Of a stretch of 64,000 nt of DNA, positions 7,907 to 16,621 are shown in pieces. Both the position numbers and the translations under genes were made by a program. The notes under the pieces are model-generated. The model was not told the DNA's origin. It made no database searches and saw only the letters and a program-made list of their open reading frames with translations. The first letter of the stretch is position 1. Every line of letters starts with the position of its first letter. The stretch is from Maricaulis sp. (GTDB lineage: Bacteria > Pseudomonadota > Alphaproteobacteria > Caulobacterales > Maricaulaceae), in contig JAEPND010000012.1 in NCBI GenBank assembly GCA_017643585.1, positions 1 through 64,000 on the forward strand, read 5' to 3'.

Positions 7907-9183
7907 GAAGCGGTTCTCCCCTTGACGGCTAGGCCGGCCGCCAGGCCCAGCAACCAGGACAGCCACCAGGCGACCATCGGAATCTCCACTGCATAGTCGA
8001 CCATGCCATGCGCGCCAACGAGCAAGACGATGCACAAGGTCGCGCGCATATAGGTGGTCCGGCGCCTGCGTCGTCCCAGGCCCAGGAAAATCGTCAGGAC
8101 AATCGGCAGGACAACCAGACCAAGCAGGATCGTGCCCACGAGCCCTCCCTGCAGCAGCCACTGGAGATAGACATTGTGAGCCGCGCCCTGGGTCTGCAAC
8201 AGATCGGCATTGTCCGGAGTGACGATAAGGTCGTTTACCCAAGCGAAGCTTCCCAGCCCGTGGCCAAGCGCAGGTTCGAGTTCGACAGCAGACGCATAGG
8301 CCTGGAGGAGGACAATCCGCGTGTCATCTTCTGCGGCGATCGCGAGGCGATCCTGAAGCAGCTCGCCGGAGGTCAGAAAGAGCGCGCCGGCAATGATCGA
8401 TGTTACCGCACCAGCGGCACCAAGCTTGGCCAGTGACAGGGTCAATCGACCGCGCAGCAAGCGCGACAGCAATTCCCATCCCGTGAGCAGCAGCAGTCCC
8501 GCGACCGTGACAAGCAAGCCTGCGCGCGAGGCCGTCAGGATAACATTGGCGAATGCGAAAAGAAGGTAGGTTGTCGGGAACAGGCCGCGCACGACGATGC
8601 GTTCGACGGTTTTCAGCGGGTGATCTGCGGGTGCTGACAGTATCCGGATCAGTTCTGCCGCGCTCATCACCGCGATAATTCCGTAGAAGGTTGCGGCGGT
8701 GTTGGAGGAGAGGAAGGGAGCGGCCAGTCTCTCGGTGTGATAAGGGCGGGCCCGCCCGAAGCTCAGATCTGGTTCAAGGGCGAAATCGAGAAAAGCGGCG
8801 ATGGCCAGCGCTCCTCCTGCCCAGAGACTCCATTGCCAGAGCCGTTCGACCAGTCGGCCATTGTGTCCGGCGAGATAGCCGATGAGACACAGCGCGCCGC
8901 ATGCGCCCAGAGCGGCATATTCATGGGCGCCCGAGGACAACCAGCCCTGGTAACGGGCAAGTCCGACGAAGGCGACATAGAAAAACGCCCCGATCAGTGG
9001 CAGCTGCATGGGGCGTTGTGGTGAAAAAATGACGGTGATCGCAGCGAGCAGAAACGCGACTGCCGAGAGCGCCAGGGCCGCTGCCGGCGTGTCTCCGCCA
9101 TACAAGGGAATGGTTGCCAGGGGCACTGCCAATGGCGATGCCCACACAAGCGAAGCTGCAAGCGACGGAGCGCGACGCGACAT
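7903..9183 (-). CDS. O-antigen ligase/polymerase family membrane protein (Wzy_C)
   Basis: A 426-residue polytopic membrane protein with roughly 10-12 hydrophobic segments. It has two O-antigen ligase (Wzy_C) hallmarks: VILTASRAGLLVTVAGLLLL, and a periplasmic-loop segment ending in GAAHNVYLQWLLQGGLVG. It should join or transfer lipid-linked repeat units at the periplasmic face of the inner membrane. GGGGGAG precedes the ATG. It lies 23 bp after the Wza-like gene. A second polymerase-like gene sits in the same operon, so one may polymerise and the other ligate, or they may use different acceptors. Confidence 0.85.
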   Translation of the reverse strand: MSRRAPSLAASLVWASPLAVPLATIPLYGGDTPAAALALSAVAFLLAAITVIFSPQRPMQLPLIGAFFYVAFVGLARYQGWLSSGAHEYAALGACGALCLIGYLAGHNGRLVERLWQWSLWAGGALAIAAFLDFALEPDLSFGRARPYHTERLAAPFLSSNTAATFYGIIAVMSAAELIRILSAPADHPLKTVERIVVRGLFPTTYLLFAFANVILTASRAGLLVTVAGLLLLTGWELLSRLLRGRLTLSLAKLGAAGAVTSIIAGALFLTSGELLQDRLAIAAEDDTRIVLLQAYASAVELEPALGHGLGSFAWVNDLIVTPDNADLLQTQGAAHNVYLQWLLQGGLVGTILLGLVVLPIVLTIFLGLGRRRRRTTYMRATLCIVLLVGAHGMVDYAVEIPMVAWWLSWLLGLAAGLAVKGRTAS

Positions 9184-9206
9184 GAGGACTCCCCCGGGTC
9201 CGATGT

Positions 9207-9764
9207 CTAGAAGAAACGTTCTGCAATCCGGATCGTATCACCGGGCTGTACAAGTGTGGAAGCGGAAAGGCGAACCTGTTCGAAATCCTCGTCGCCCACG
9301 CGCTTTATGAACACCACATTCTGGCGGGCACGATAGGTGAAGCCGCCGGCTGTCGCGACAGCGTTCAGAACTGTGAGGCCATCGGTATAGGGATATTCGC
9401 CTGCCGTCTGGACTTCGCCAAGGATATAGTATGGGCGGTAGTTCAGAACCTGGACATTCACCCGCGGGTGATTGAGATAACCGTCCAGAAAGGCTGTTTC
9501 GATGGCGTCCTCGAATTGCGGGACGGTCAATCCCCCTGCCTGGACCTGACCGATCAAGGGCAACGATACGGCACCGGTTCCATCGATCTGGAATTGTCCG
9601 GAAAGCGAGGGTTCATCAAAAACGGTCACGCTGATCTGGTCACCGGACCCCAGCACATAGACCGGCTGGCTATCGGAGGCCTGTGCCAGTGCAGTGGGCG
9701 CGAAAATGGTTGCGGCCGCCAGGGCCAGCAAAGCGAAAACCTTCGATAAAAATGCGCGTGCCAT
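9207..9764 (-). CDS. Polysaccharide export protein, short Wza/GumB type
   Basis: A 185-residue exported protein. The signal peptide ends at ALAQA, residues ~35-120 form a Poly_export domain (YVLGSGDQISVTVFDEP), and an SLBB domain follows (YYILGEVQTAGEYPYTDGLTVLNAVATAGGFT). This is the short form seen in holdfast and xanthan-like systems (HfsD/GumB), about half the length of E. coli Wza. No lipid-attachment cysteine is visible. It forms the outer-membrane/periplasmic exit for the polymer with the Wzc-like protein at 16.6 kb. AGGGAGGGG precedes the ATG. Confidence 0.9.
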   Translation of the reverse strand: MARAFLSKVFALLALAAATIFAPTALAQASDSQPVYVLGSGDQISVTVFDEPSLSGQFQIDGTGAVSLPLIGQVQAGGLTVPQFEDAIETAFLDGYLNHPRVNVQVLNYRPYYILGEVQTAGEYPYTDGLTVLNAVATAGGFTYRARQNVVFIKRVGDEDFEQVRLSASTLVQPGDTIRIAERFF

Positions 9765-9806
9765 CTTCCCCTCCCTATATTCGGAGTCAGCGTATAGTCA
9801 AGATTA

Positions 9807-11021
9807 TCAGCCGCTTGCCTGAACCGGCAATGAATTTGTATCGGCGGCCGAAGTCTGTCTGCGCGCCTGTCTGGCTTCGACCGCGATGACCTGCATCCAT
9901 GCCAGCACCATGGCCCCGCCAAAAATGATGTTGAAGGCATTGAGGACTGGGTTGAACGCCGCGAAAATGATGAAACAGCAGGACAGCGCCGCGTAGGTCT
10001 TGCGGCCGATAGCACTCAACCCGTTCGGCGCAAGGGCGATGGATGCGATCCAGCCTCCCGCCAGGATGACCCCGGGAATGCCGAGACGGATTGCCATGTC
10101 ATAAATGGCGCTATGGGTGCTGAGGAACAGGCGGGAATCTCCTCCTTCTGACACCAGCTGCCAGTCGCCCAGTCCGAGCGCGTAGAATTGGTTTCGAATA
10201 TATTCTGTCCCGAAACCGACCCCGATGCCGTTGGATTGAACCATGGCGTCCGCCGCATCTCGCCACATGATCGCGCGCACGGCGGCATTGCGATCAAGCG
10301 ACCAGAGGTCTGCCGCAAAAACCGGCGCCAGTATCAGCATCAAAGCGATTGCGGCGGATACGCCGATCACGACCCAGTTCTCGCGCGGAGAGATGCGCAG
10401 GGCGAGAAGGGACAGGGCGAGAATCTGGTGCGAGGAGGAGGCCGCTATCAGCAGATAGACGAGGATCAGTCCCAGATCCATCCAGAGCGGCCGGCGTTCG
10501 CGGAACAAGAATATGATCAGCGTCAGCGTCGTCGCCATCGACTGGTTTTTGACGTCATACATCAGCCAGTAGAAGTCTTCGCCCCGCAAGTAGAGAATGC
10601 CCTGCTCGTAGAGGTAAAAGAAGACCGTCAAGGCAAGGGCGCGGCGCACGATCAGGTCTCGATAGCGGGTAAAAAGGCCGACAAAAAGCGTGGTGGCCAG
10701 CGCCAGGGACGGGATCGCCAGCCAGTGCCGGATCGCTGCGGCATTGTCGTGATATCGTGTCCAGGCTTCCGGCATCATGCCGGCCAGGGAGAGCAAGAGC
10801 ACAAAGCCGCTATAGGCGATGAAAACCAGATAGATCCAGTTGGTATAGAGACGCCGCATGAGCACGCTTCCGGCCAGGCAAAGGCCAAGGCAGGCGAGTA
10901 GCGGCAAAGTGCCGAGCGGGCGCAGAAGGTCGAAGCTCTTGGCGTAGAAGAAGACCGGTATGGCCATCAGCGCGACAAGACCGAGCAGGCGGCCTGAATA
11001 TCTGGGCTGTAGCGCCGTCAT
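9807..11021 (-). CDS. Wzy-type polymerase/O-antigen ligase-like membrane protein
   Basis: A 404-residue protein with about ten membrane segments and a large loop around residues 255-310 containing GIGVGFGTEYIRNQFYALG and STHSAIYDMAIRLGIPG. This resembles the ligase-type loop (H-S/N-x-hydrophobic) of bacterial polysaccharide polymerases. Sequence conservation is low across Wzy proteins, so the call rests on topology, the loop and context. Its ATG overlaps the stop of the flippase by four bases. With the other polymerase-like gene this gives two candidates in the operon, as with HfsC and HfsI of Caulobacter holdfast clusters. Confidence 0.7.
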   Translation of the reverse strand: MTALQPRYSGRLLGLVALMAIPVFFYAKSFDLLRPLGTLPLLACLGLCLAGSVLMRRLYTNWIYLVFIAYSGFVLLLSLAGMMPEAWTRYHDNAAAIRHWLAIPSLALATTLFVGLFTRYRDLIVRRALALTVFFYLYEQGILYLRGEDFYWLMYDVKNQSMATTLTLIIFLFRERRPLWMDLGLILVYLLIAASSSHQILALSLLALRISPRENWVVIGVSAAIALMLILAPVFAADLWSLDRNAAVRAIMWRDAADAMVQSNGIGVGFGTEYIRNQFYALGLGDWQLVSEGGDSRLFLSTHSAIYDMAIRLGIPGVILAGGWIASIALAPNGLSAIGRKTYAALSCCFIIFAAFNPVLNAFNIIFGGAMVLAWMQVIAVEARQARRQTSAADTNSLPVQASG

Positions 11022-12292
11022 GACGCGGCCTTCGGGCGTTTGAGTGCGCGACGATATCCGGGAAACAGTACGGCAAGGTGGATCAGGGGTACTGCGGCCA
11101 GTCCGATAATGGCGCCGGCCAGGCCGACATGCAGCAGGAGCGGATAGGCGGCGATGGCCAACACCCCGACGGCCACGACATAGCCGAGGAAGATCGCGCG
11201 CGTCTGCTCCAGAATGCGCAAGCCGAACCGGTAGATCAGATTGATGTAGTAAAAGACGTAGATCAGCCCGTACCAGCGCAGGACGTCAGCATTCTGGGTG
11301 AACTCCTCGCCGAAGACCAAGCCCAGCCAGAATTCTGGGGCGATGAAGAAAATCGCGGCGACCGCAGAAACTGCAGCCGTGCCAACAACCAGATAGGTGT
11401 TGAGCATGTCGTGCAGACCGTCCCGACCCTTGTCGCGCAGCATTTTTATGCCCCGCGCGGGCAGGAAATTGTCCAGCGCGAAAAACGGGATGTGCAGAAT
11501 GCCGAGGAGGGATTGCGCGGCCTTCAGGGCGCCTGCATAGGCGGGTCCAAGCAGCGCGCCGGACAAGAGGGTGAAAATGTTCAACGCGATCCACTGAAGC
11601 ACCGCCGTGCCCGCCATCCACTTACCGAATTCCCAGTGTTGATCATTGATGGCGTCGAAGGCGCGACCGGGCGCATCGATACGTGGCAGGTCAACCAGGG
11701 CGGCAAGACAGCTGAGACTGGCTGCCAGGGCGGTAATCCACAACGCCGTCGTCACCGAGATATTGCCGTCAGAAAAAACCAGAAACCCGATCAGGACGAT
11801 CGGCTGGCCTAGATAGCGTACGGCATCGATCATCGTGCCGACGAACGGCTTCTCGACCGTGAAATACAGACGCCGAAAGAAGTCCTGCCACTGGCATGAC
11901 GCGACACAGGCCGAAAGCGCCGCAGCCATGGCGATGCCGGGGATTTGCTGGGCCGCCATGGCGGCGACCATCGTCACGAAGGTGATCAGGGTCGAGGCGC
12001 CGGAGAAGACCAGCTGCCGGGTCATGACCGCGCCCAGCAGGACAGAGCGCTCATCGGCCTCCGCTCGAGCGCCATACGTCAGCAGGGGCGTGTTGATCAG
12101 TGCGTGCTGAAGGTTCTGGATGAAAACGGCGATAAGCCAGATCAGCGTGTAAACACCGAACCCTTCCAGGCCCAGCGCGCGCGCGATCAGAACACCGGTC
12201 AGGAAGTTCGAGCCCGACACCATGGCCTGGTCGACCAGGGACCAGTTCATGTCCCGGTATTGCCGGGCCAGGCCCCAGAGTCTTGTCAGCAC
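11018..12292 (-). CDS. Wzx-type polysaccharide flippase (MOP superfamily)
   Basis: A 424-residue protein with 12-14 hydrophobic segments of the MOP/oligosaccharide-flippase type. The first segment carries the typical SNFLTGVLIARALGLEGFGV. It would flip undecaprenyl-linked repeat units to the periplasm. The first ATG lies 42 bases downstream with no ribosome binding site; the GTG at 12292 has GAGGA about 10 bases upstream and is the likelier start. It follows the WecG-like gene by 27 bp. Confidence 0.85.
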   Translation of the reverse strand: MLTRLWGLARQYRDMNWSLVDQAMVSGSNFLTGVLIARALGLEGFGVYTLIWLIAVFIQNLQHALINTPLLTYGARAEADERSVLLGAVMTRQLVFSGASTLITFVTMVAAMAAQQIPGIAMAAALSACVASCQWQDFFRRLYFTVEKPFVGTMIDAVRYLGQPIVLIGFLVFSDGNISVTTALWITALAASLSCLAALVDLPRIDAPGRAFDAINDQHWEFGKWMAGTAVLQWIALNIFTLLSGALLGPAYAGALKAAQSLLGILHIPFFALDNFLPARGIKMLRDKGRDGLHDMLNTYLVVGTAAVSAVAAIFFIAPEFWLGLVFGEEFTQNADVLRWYGLIYVFYYINLIYRFGLRILEQTRAIFLGYVVAVGVLAIAAYPLLLHVGLAGAIIGLAAVPLIHLAVLFPGYRRALKRPKAAS

Positions 12293-12319
12293 AGTGATCT
12301 TGTCCTCACGGAGCGGTCA

Positions 12320-13153
12320 TTACGGCGCGGTCGATCTGCGCCGTCGCCAGAGCCGTGCCGCCAGAAGAGTTTCCAGTCCGGCCAGAATGACGAATCTCGG
12401 GGCCAGGATCAAATACCGACGCCACAGGCGCTTGGGTTCCGAACAGAGGCGGTGCAGCCATTCCAGCATGGATTTCTGCATCCAGCCTGGCGCGCGCGTA
12501 ACTTCTCCGGAATGAAAATCGAAGGCAGCGCCAACGCCGATCAGCGTAGCCGGAAGCTTGTCCCGATTGCGCGCCATCCAGAATTCCTGTTTCGGTGACG
12601 ACAGGCCGACCCAGACGGTGTCGGCGCCCGAGGCGACAATCCTGTCGATGGTTTCGCGTTCCTCGGCAGCGGTGGGCTTGCGGAAGGGTGGGCATTGCGT
12701 GCCTACGATCTTCACGCCGGGATATTTGGCTTCCATGCGGGATTTGAGGGTGTCGGCGACGCCCTCCTTGCCGCCATAGAAATAGTGTTTCATCCCGGTG
12801 GTCGCTGAGCGCGACATCATTAGGTCAAACAGGTCCGGACCACAGGTGCGGCGAACATCATATCCGCGCAGCCAGCCGACAAGGGCGAGCGGCGATCCGT
12901 CCGGCGTTACCAGCGCGGCCTCCTTGTGCAAGGCCATGAACTCCGGATCATCCTGGGCATGCACAAGGCTTGGCGTGTCGCGGATACAGACAAAACGACC
13001 CAGCTTGTCCCCGGCCCACCCTTCAAGGGTGTGCGCGGTGCGGTCCAGCGTCGTGGCGGCGATGGAAATGCCGAGAATATTGAAGCTCGCACCGGTCGCA
13101 TTGCGACCGCTGTTATCCGTTCCGATCGTATTGTCGAGGTAGAAATCCGCCAC
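12320..13153 (-). CDS. WecG/TagA/CpsF family glycosyltransferase
   Basis: A 277-residue membrane-associated transferase that adds the second sugar to a lipid-linked intermediate. Family motifs are clear: TPDGSPL around residue 85, YGGKEG, VGLSSPKQEFWMARN, GVGAAFDFHSGE, and the basic C-terminal anchor RAPGWMQKSMLEWLHRL. The start is GTG with AGGGCGG upstream. It is the only non-initiating glycosyltransferase visible in the locus and is first in the leftward operon. In Caulobacter, a member of this family (HfsJ) acts in holdfast synthesis. Confidence 0.9.
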   Translation of the reverse strand: MADFYLDNTIGTDNSGRNATGASFNILGISIAATTLDRTAHTLEGWAGDKLGRFVCIRDTPSLVHAQDDPEFMALHKEAALVTPDGSPLALVGWLRGYDVRRTCGPDLFDLMMSRSATTGMKHYFYGGKEGVADTLKSRMEAKYPGVKIVGTQCPPFRKPTAAEERETIDRIVASGADTVWVGLSSPKQEFWMARNRDKLPATLIGVGAAFDFHSGEVTRAPGWMQKSMLEWLHRLCSEPKRLWRRYLILAPRFVILAGLETLLAARLWRRRRSTAP

Positions 13154-13222
13154 GCCGAACCGCCCTAGTTCATTGAATTAACAGAGCGTAAAATTCTAGC
13201 AGCGTGGCTGAATGCGGTATTA

Positions 13223-13234
13223 ACCCAATTGGGT
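13223..13234. promoter_or_regulatory. Perfect palindrome ACCCAATTGGGT upstream of the leftward polysaccharide operon
   Basis: The 12-bp palindrome lies in TTAACCCAATTGGGTGA, 70 bp upstream of the WecG-like start and inside the 119-bp gap after the phosphatase gene. Almost the same sequence recurs at 14149-14160. The shared flanks (TTA before, GA after) suggest a repeated operator rather than chance. Confidence 0.5.
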
Positions 13235-13272
13235 GATTGTGTGGCAGTTAAGGCGAGATCGGGGCAGAGGTC

Positions 13273-14016
13273 CTAGCTTTGGATCAGACGGGGCCGCCCT
13301 TTTCCGATACGCAATGCTGTCAGCGTATTTGTGATGTAGGCACCGGTATCTATGCCGATCCGGTAACGCTTGCGCGTTGGTTTCTTGTCGGCCGAATGAC
13401 CGTGCACGACAAATCTTTCCAGGCGACCATTGAAGCTGAGGAAGGGTTCTCGAATCCACAGCATCGTCTTGCTGGATTGTTCCGCCAGCGGCTGATCCGG
13501 ATCTATCCCTGCATGAACGAACAGGTAGGGATTGCGATCGGCCATCACCGGCAAATTCTCCAGAAAAGCGATATGGTGCTCGGGTATGGCAGCCTTCAGG
13601 GCCTGCTGGCACGCCTCCCAATCCTCGGCGCGCGTGCGTTTCCTGGGCGGACTCACCCCATAGGAGGCGAGCGTTTCCACACCCCCATACTTGCCCCACT
13701 CGGGACCGATCGTGTGATCAGCCAGGAATGTCAGGAGTGTATGCTCGTGATTTCCTCGTAGACAGGTCAGTTTTATGGTTCCGTCAGCTGATCCCGACGC
13801 GAGCTTTTCAATGACTTCACGGGAGGATGGTCCCCGATCCACATAATCTCCCAGCAGGATGATTTCGGCGGGCTTGCCGGCCCTGTCCTTGTCGATTTTT
13901 GTCAGGAGCTTGTTCAGCAGATCCGCGCGCCCGTGTACGTCGCCAACCGCGTAAATCAGCTGGTCGTGCGTGGGCATGTTCCGGGTCTTGGATTGCAACC
14001 CTCCAAAGCCGAACAT
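13273..14016 (-). CDS. PPP-family metallophosphoesterase (serine/threonine protein phosphatase)
   Basis: A 247-residue PPP-type phosphatase with the full set of metal-binding motifs: GDVHG (~25-29), GDYVDRG (~56-62), RGNHE (~87-91), VHAG and VHGH. It is cytoplasmic. AGGGGAG precedes the ATG at 14016. The gene sits between the two arms of the polysaccharide locus and reads in the leftward direction, with a copy of the palindromic motif on each side. I see no low-molecular-weight tyrosine phosphatase (Wzb) in the locus, so this enzyme might serve signalling or counteract the autokinase; that is inference. Confidence 0.85.
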   Translation of the reverse strand: MFGFGGLQSKTRNMPTHDQLIYAVGDVHGRADLLNKLLTKIDKDRAGKPAEIILLGDYVDRGPSSREVIEKLASGSADGTIKLTCLRGNHEHTLLTFLADHTIGPEWGKYGGVETLASYGVSPPRKRTRAEDWEACQQALKAAIPEHHIAFLENLPVMADRNPYLFVHAGIDPDQPLAEQSSKTMLWIREPFLSFNGRLERFVVHGHSADKKPTRKRYRIGIDTGAYITNTLTALRIGKGRPRLIQS

Positions 14017-14148
14017 CGAATTCTCCCCTCAGGTGTATGGCGTCAAGGTGACCTGCTTTTTGAAGATGACGCAAGTCTGAACGGGTGCGTCGAAAACTCG
14101 CCCAATTCCGGTCCAATTCCGAACCCGGTTCATAGTTAACGTCCCTTA

Positions 14149-14160
14149 ACCCATTTGGGT
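14149..14160. promoter_or_regulatory. Near-palindrome ACCCATTTGGGT between the two arms of the polysaccharide locus
   Basis: It occurs in CTTAACCCATTTGGGTGA, 133 bp upstream of the phosphatase start and 128 bp upstream of the rightward arm. It differs by one base from the palindrome at 13223. The surrounding 271-bp gap also holds two close copies of CCAATTCCG (14103-14121) and a T-rich stretch near 14190. Confidence 0.5.
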
Positions 14161-14287
14161 GACGTGAAATGAACGCGTGATTGGTACTTTTTTTTAACTT
14201 TTATGGGGAGCACGGACGAGCGGGGCTTTCAGTGCTGTTCAAGTGGGGCCGGGTTTTCCTTCGGTGCCACGCTATCCGGGGGGAGGC

Positions 14288-15223
14288 ATGAGCAAGAAAT
14301 CGCACGGCAAGACAGCTCATCTGCGTCGATATCGCAGGGCCCTGTCCGCGTCCGCGGCCCTGGGCGCCGCGATGTTCTTCGCTGCTCCGGCCGTTGCAGG
14401 CGGGGTCGGGACAGTCGACTGGCTTGCAGACCGTATCAAGATCGTACTGGAACAATTGCCGCTCGACAGTGCTGAATGCGAGATCGAGGCGGCTGTCCAG
14501 CGTGTCCTCATCGAAGCGGATGTCGACGGTGAGACGGAATCGCGAGCTCTGGCCCAGGTCCAGGCCGATGGCGTCTGCGAGATGTCGGAAGAGTGCGGCA
14601 TGGTGTTCTATGACGCCTTGACCAATGTGGATTTGCTGCAGCCGGATGATGTCGACGGCTATGAATTCGACAGTGATGTCGTCACCAGTTGCGAGGCGCC
14701 GGACCCATGCACCTGGGCGCCCGATTATGTCCCCGAGCCAGAACCGCAACCTGAACCGGAGCCTGAGCCGCAAGCCGAGCCCGAGCCGGCTCCTGAGCCG
14801 GAGCCCGAGCCGCAGGTCGCGGTGATTCCTGAGCCTGTGCCTGAGCCTGTGCCGGAACCGGCCCCCGAGCCGGTTCTCGTCAGCGAGCTCCGCGGTGTCG
14901 TCGATTCCCTCGCAAGGGATGCAACCCAATGTGAATACGAGGCAGCCTTGCGCACTGCCCTTCGCGAATCCGGTGCCTCGGCACCGGAAGAGCGCCACGC
15001 GCTGACCGTGGTCCAGGCGACTGCCGCGCCGGTCGTCGCCATTCGGAACGCGCTGACGTATGTTCGGATTCATCAGCCACGGGGCGATGCTGGATACTCG
15101 CATGATACCGGACTCGGTGATGACGAGATCAATCTTTGCCGTCGCTGGCCGGATTATGAGTGGGGAGGGCGTCGTCCGCGGCCGCCGGTCCCGCCGTCCG
15201 GTGGTGGAAATTCGGACTATTGA
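14288..15223 (+). CDS. Secreted protein with duplicated cysteine-containing domain and Pro-Glu linker
   Basis: A 311-residue protein of no family I recognise. A signal peptide (residues 1-38, ending APAVAGG) is followed by two related domains. Domain A (~60-125) begins [11 protein letters not shown] and ends [16 protein letters not shown]; domain B (~211-270) begins [11 protein letters not shown] and ends [17 protein letters not shown] stiff Pro-Glu repeat of about 45 residues (148-195) joins them. The C-terminus is Pro/Arg-rich. Such linkers often span the periplasm. The ATG at 14288 has GGGGGGAGG immediately upstream. First gene of the rightward polysaccharide arm, so a structural or export role is likely but unproven. 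Confidence 0.75.
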   Translation: MSKKSHGKTAHLRRYRRALSASAALGAAMFFAAPAVAGGVGTVDWLADRIKIVLEQLPLDSAECEIEAAVQRVLIEADVDGETESRALAQVQADGVCEMSEECGMVFYDALTNVDLLQPDDVDGYEFDSDVVTSCEAPDPCTWAPDYVPEPEPQPEPEPEPQAEPEPAPEPEPEPQVAVIPEPVPEPVPEPAPEPVLVSELRGVVDSLARDATQCEYEAALRTALRESGASAPEERHALTVVQATAAPVVAIRNALTYVRIHQPRGDAGYSHDTGLGDDEINLCRRWPDYEWGGRRPRPPVPPSGGGNSDY

Positions 15224-15264
15224 GTCTCTCGGCGCCCCGCGCCTGAGATAGAGAGGTGAATGTC

Positions 15265-16548
15265 ATGAAGTATGGTTTTGTTGCAGTCGCGCTTCCCGGC
15301 GCCTTGGTCGCAGTATCGCACTCGGAAGCCGCTTTCGCGCATGATCCGACCGAGGTAGGGAATTTCTTCCGGGCCCGAAATGCCAGCGTCATGGGGCGTT
15401 CCCGTCCCGAGTTCAAATCCGAGGGCGTCCAGACCGGAGCATGGATCTGGGATCCGGAGCTCACGGTCGGTGTCGACTTTAACGACAATGTCTTTGCCGC
15501 TCCGAGCGGTGAGGAATCCGACACGATCTGGGTCATCAATCCGACGCTCGATGTCGAGACAACCTGGTCCCGCCACGGCATTCAGGGGCATCTGCTCGGC
15601 TTGAGCCGGGAGTTCAGTGACTTCTCCGATGAGAGCACCTGGACAACGGATATGGGCCTGTCCGGTCATGTGGACATTACGCGCAGCGTGCTGTTCGAAG
15701 CCGGTTTCGGCGCGGCGGAGCTGGTGGAGTCCCGGACTGCGGCCGGTGTCGCCTCGATCGCTGCCAAGCCGGTCGAGTATGATGCCAGCAACTGGTTCGT
15801 GGGTGGGCAGGCAGACTTTGGCCGCACGCGTTTGATCCTGCGTGCGGACAAGATCGACTATGATTTCGACGACGCAGAGTTGATCGGTGGTGGGTTTGCG
15901 GACCAGGATTTCCGCGATCGCGAGGAAACCATTTTCACCGCCCGCGGTGATTACGCGATCAGCCCGTTCACCTCGGTATTTGCGCGCTATCGCAAGAATG
16001 AGCGCGATTATGATCTGGCGCCGCCGGCTATCGCCAATAATCGCGATTCTGACGGCTATATGATCGATGTCGGTGCAGATTTCGATATCGGAGGAACGGC
16101 ACGTGGTGTCATCGGGATCGGCTATAACGAGCAGACCTATGATGATCCTGCCCAGGGCAAGCTGGACGGCTGGGGCCTGGACGGCCTGGTGGAGTGGTAT
16201 CCGACACAGTTGACCACGGTCACCGTGCGGGCCGCCCGCTTCATCGAAGATGCTCCGTTCGAGGCCTCTGGCGGGTTTACCTCGGAAACGGTCGCGGCGC
16301 GCGTGGACCATGAACTGTTGAGAAACCTGGTTCTGTCCGCCGAAATCGAGCGGTCAGAGCGTGATTTCCTCGGCATTGATCGTGTTGATGAGCGCTGGAC
16401 CGCATCGGCGGGAGCGACCTGGTTTGTCAACCGCAATGTCGGTGTCGAGGCATCGTTTACGCGCATGGAGCAGGAATCGGCCGGGGCCTTCCCTGGTCAG
16501 GACTTTGATCAAGACATTTTGGCGTTGAGGTTGGTTCTGCGGCCGTAG
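15265..16548 (+). CDS. Outer-membrane beta-barrel protein (putative porin, exopolysaccharide locus)
   Basis: A 427-residue exported protein. After a signal peptide it consists of alternating amphipathic strands typical of the beta-barrel porin 2/OMP_b-brl group (ELTVGVDFNDNVFA, ARGDYAISPFTSVFARYRKN, SAGATWFVNRNVGVEASFTRM) and ends in an outer-membrane-like strand LALRLVLRP. Proteins of this type are common beside Wza/Wzc genes of alphaproteobacterial exopolysaccharide loci, where they may help the polymer cross the outer membrane. GAGAGGTGAA precedes the ATG at 15265; the in-frame GTG nine bases earlier overlaps that site and is less likely. Confidence 0.8.
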   Translation: MKYGFVAVALPGALVAVSHSEAAFAHDPTEVGNFFRARNASVMGRSRPEFKSEGVQTGAWIWDPELTVGVDFNDNVFAAPSGEESDTIWVINPTLDVETTWSRHGIQGHLLGLSREFSDFSDESTWTTDMGLSGHVDITRSVLFEAGFGAAELVESRTAAGVASIAAKPVEYDASNWFVGGQADFGRTRLILRADKIDYDFDDAELIGGGFADQDFRDREETIFTARGDYAISPFTSVFARYRKNERDYDLAPPAIANNRDSDGYMIDVGADFDIGGTARGVIGIGYNEQTYDDPAQGKLDGWGLDGLVEWYPTQLTTVTVRAARFIEDAPFEASGGFTSETVAARVDHELLRNLVLSAEIERSERDFLGIDRVDERWTASAGATWFVNRNVGVEASFTRMEQESAGAFPGQDFDQDILALRLVLRP

Positions 16549-16553
16549 TTCAT

Positions 16554-16570
16554 GCTGGCTTCATGCCAGC
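16554..16570. other. Short intergenic hairpin
   Basis: GCTGGC and GCCAGC flank a 5-base loop just after the outer-membrane gene; an imperfect palindrome GTTCATCTAGGTGAAC (16574-16589) follows. There is no T run, so this is more likely an mRNA stability or processing element than a terminator. Confidence 0.35.
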
Positions 16571-16621
16571 CGTGTTCATCTAGGTGAACGATGAACGTCG
16601 CAGCGAGTATTGAGCAGTGTT

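Noticed and set aside
14201-15103. A 300-codon frame on the minus strand
   Set aside because: It is the complement of the duplicated-domain protein; its Arg/Leu/Gly repeats mirror the Pro-Glu linker.
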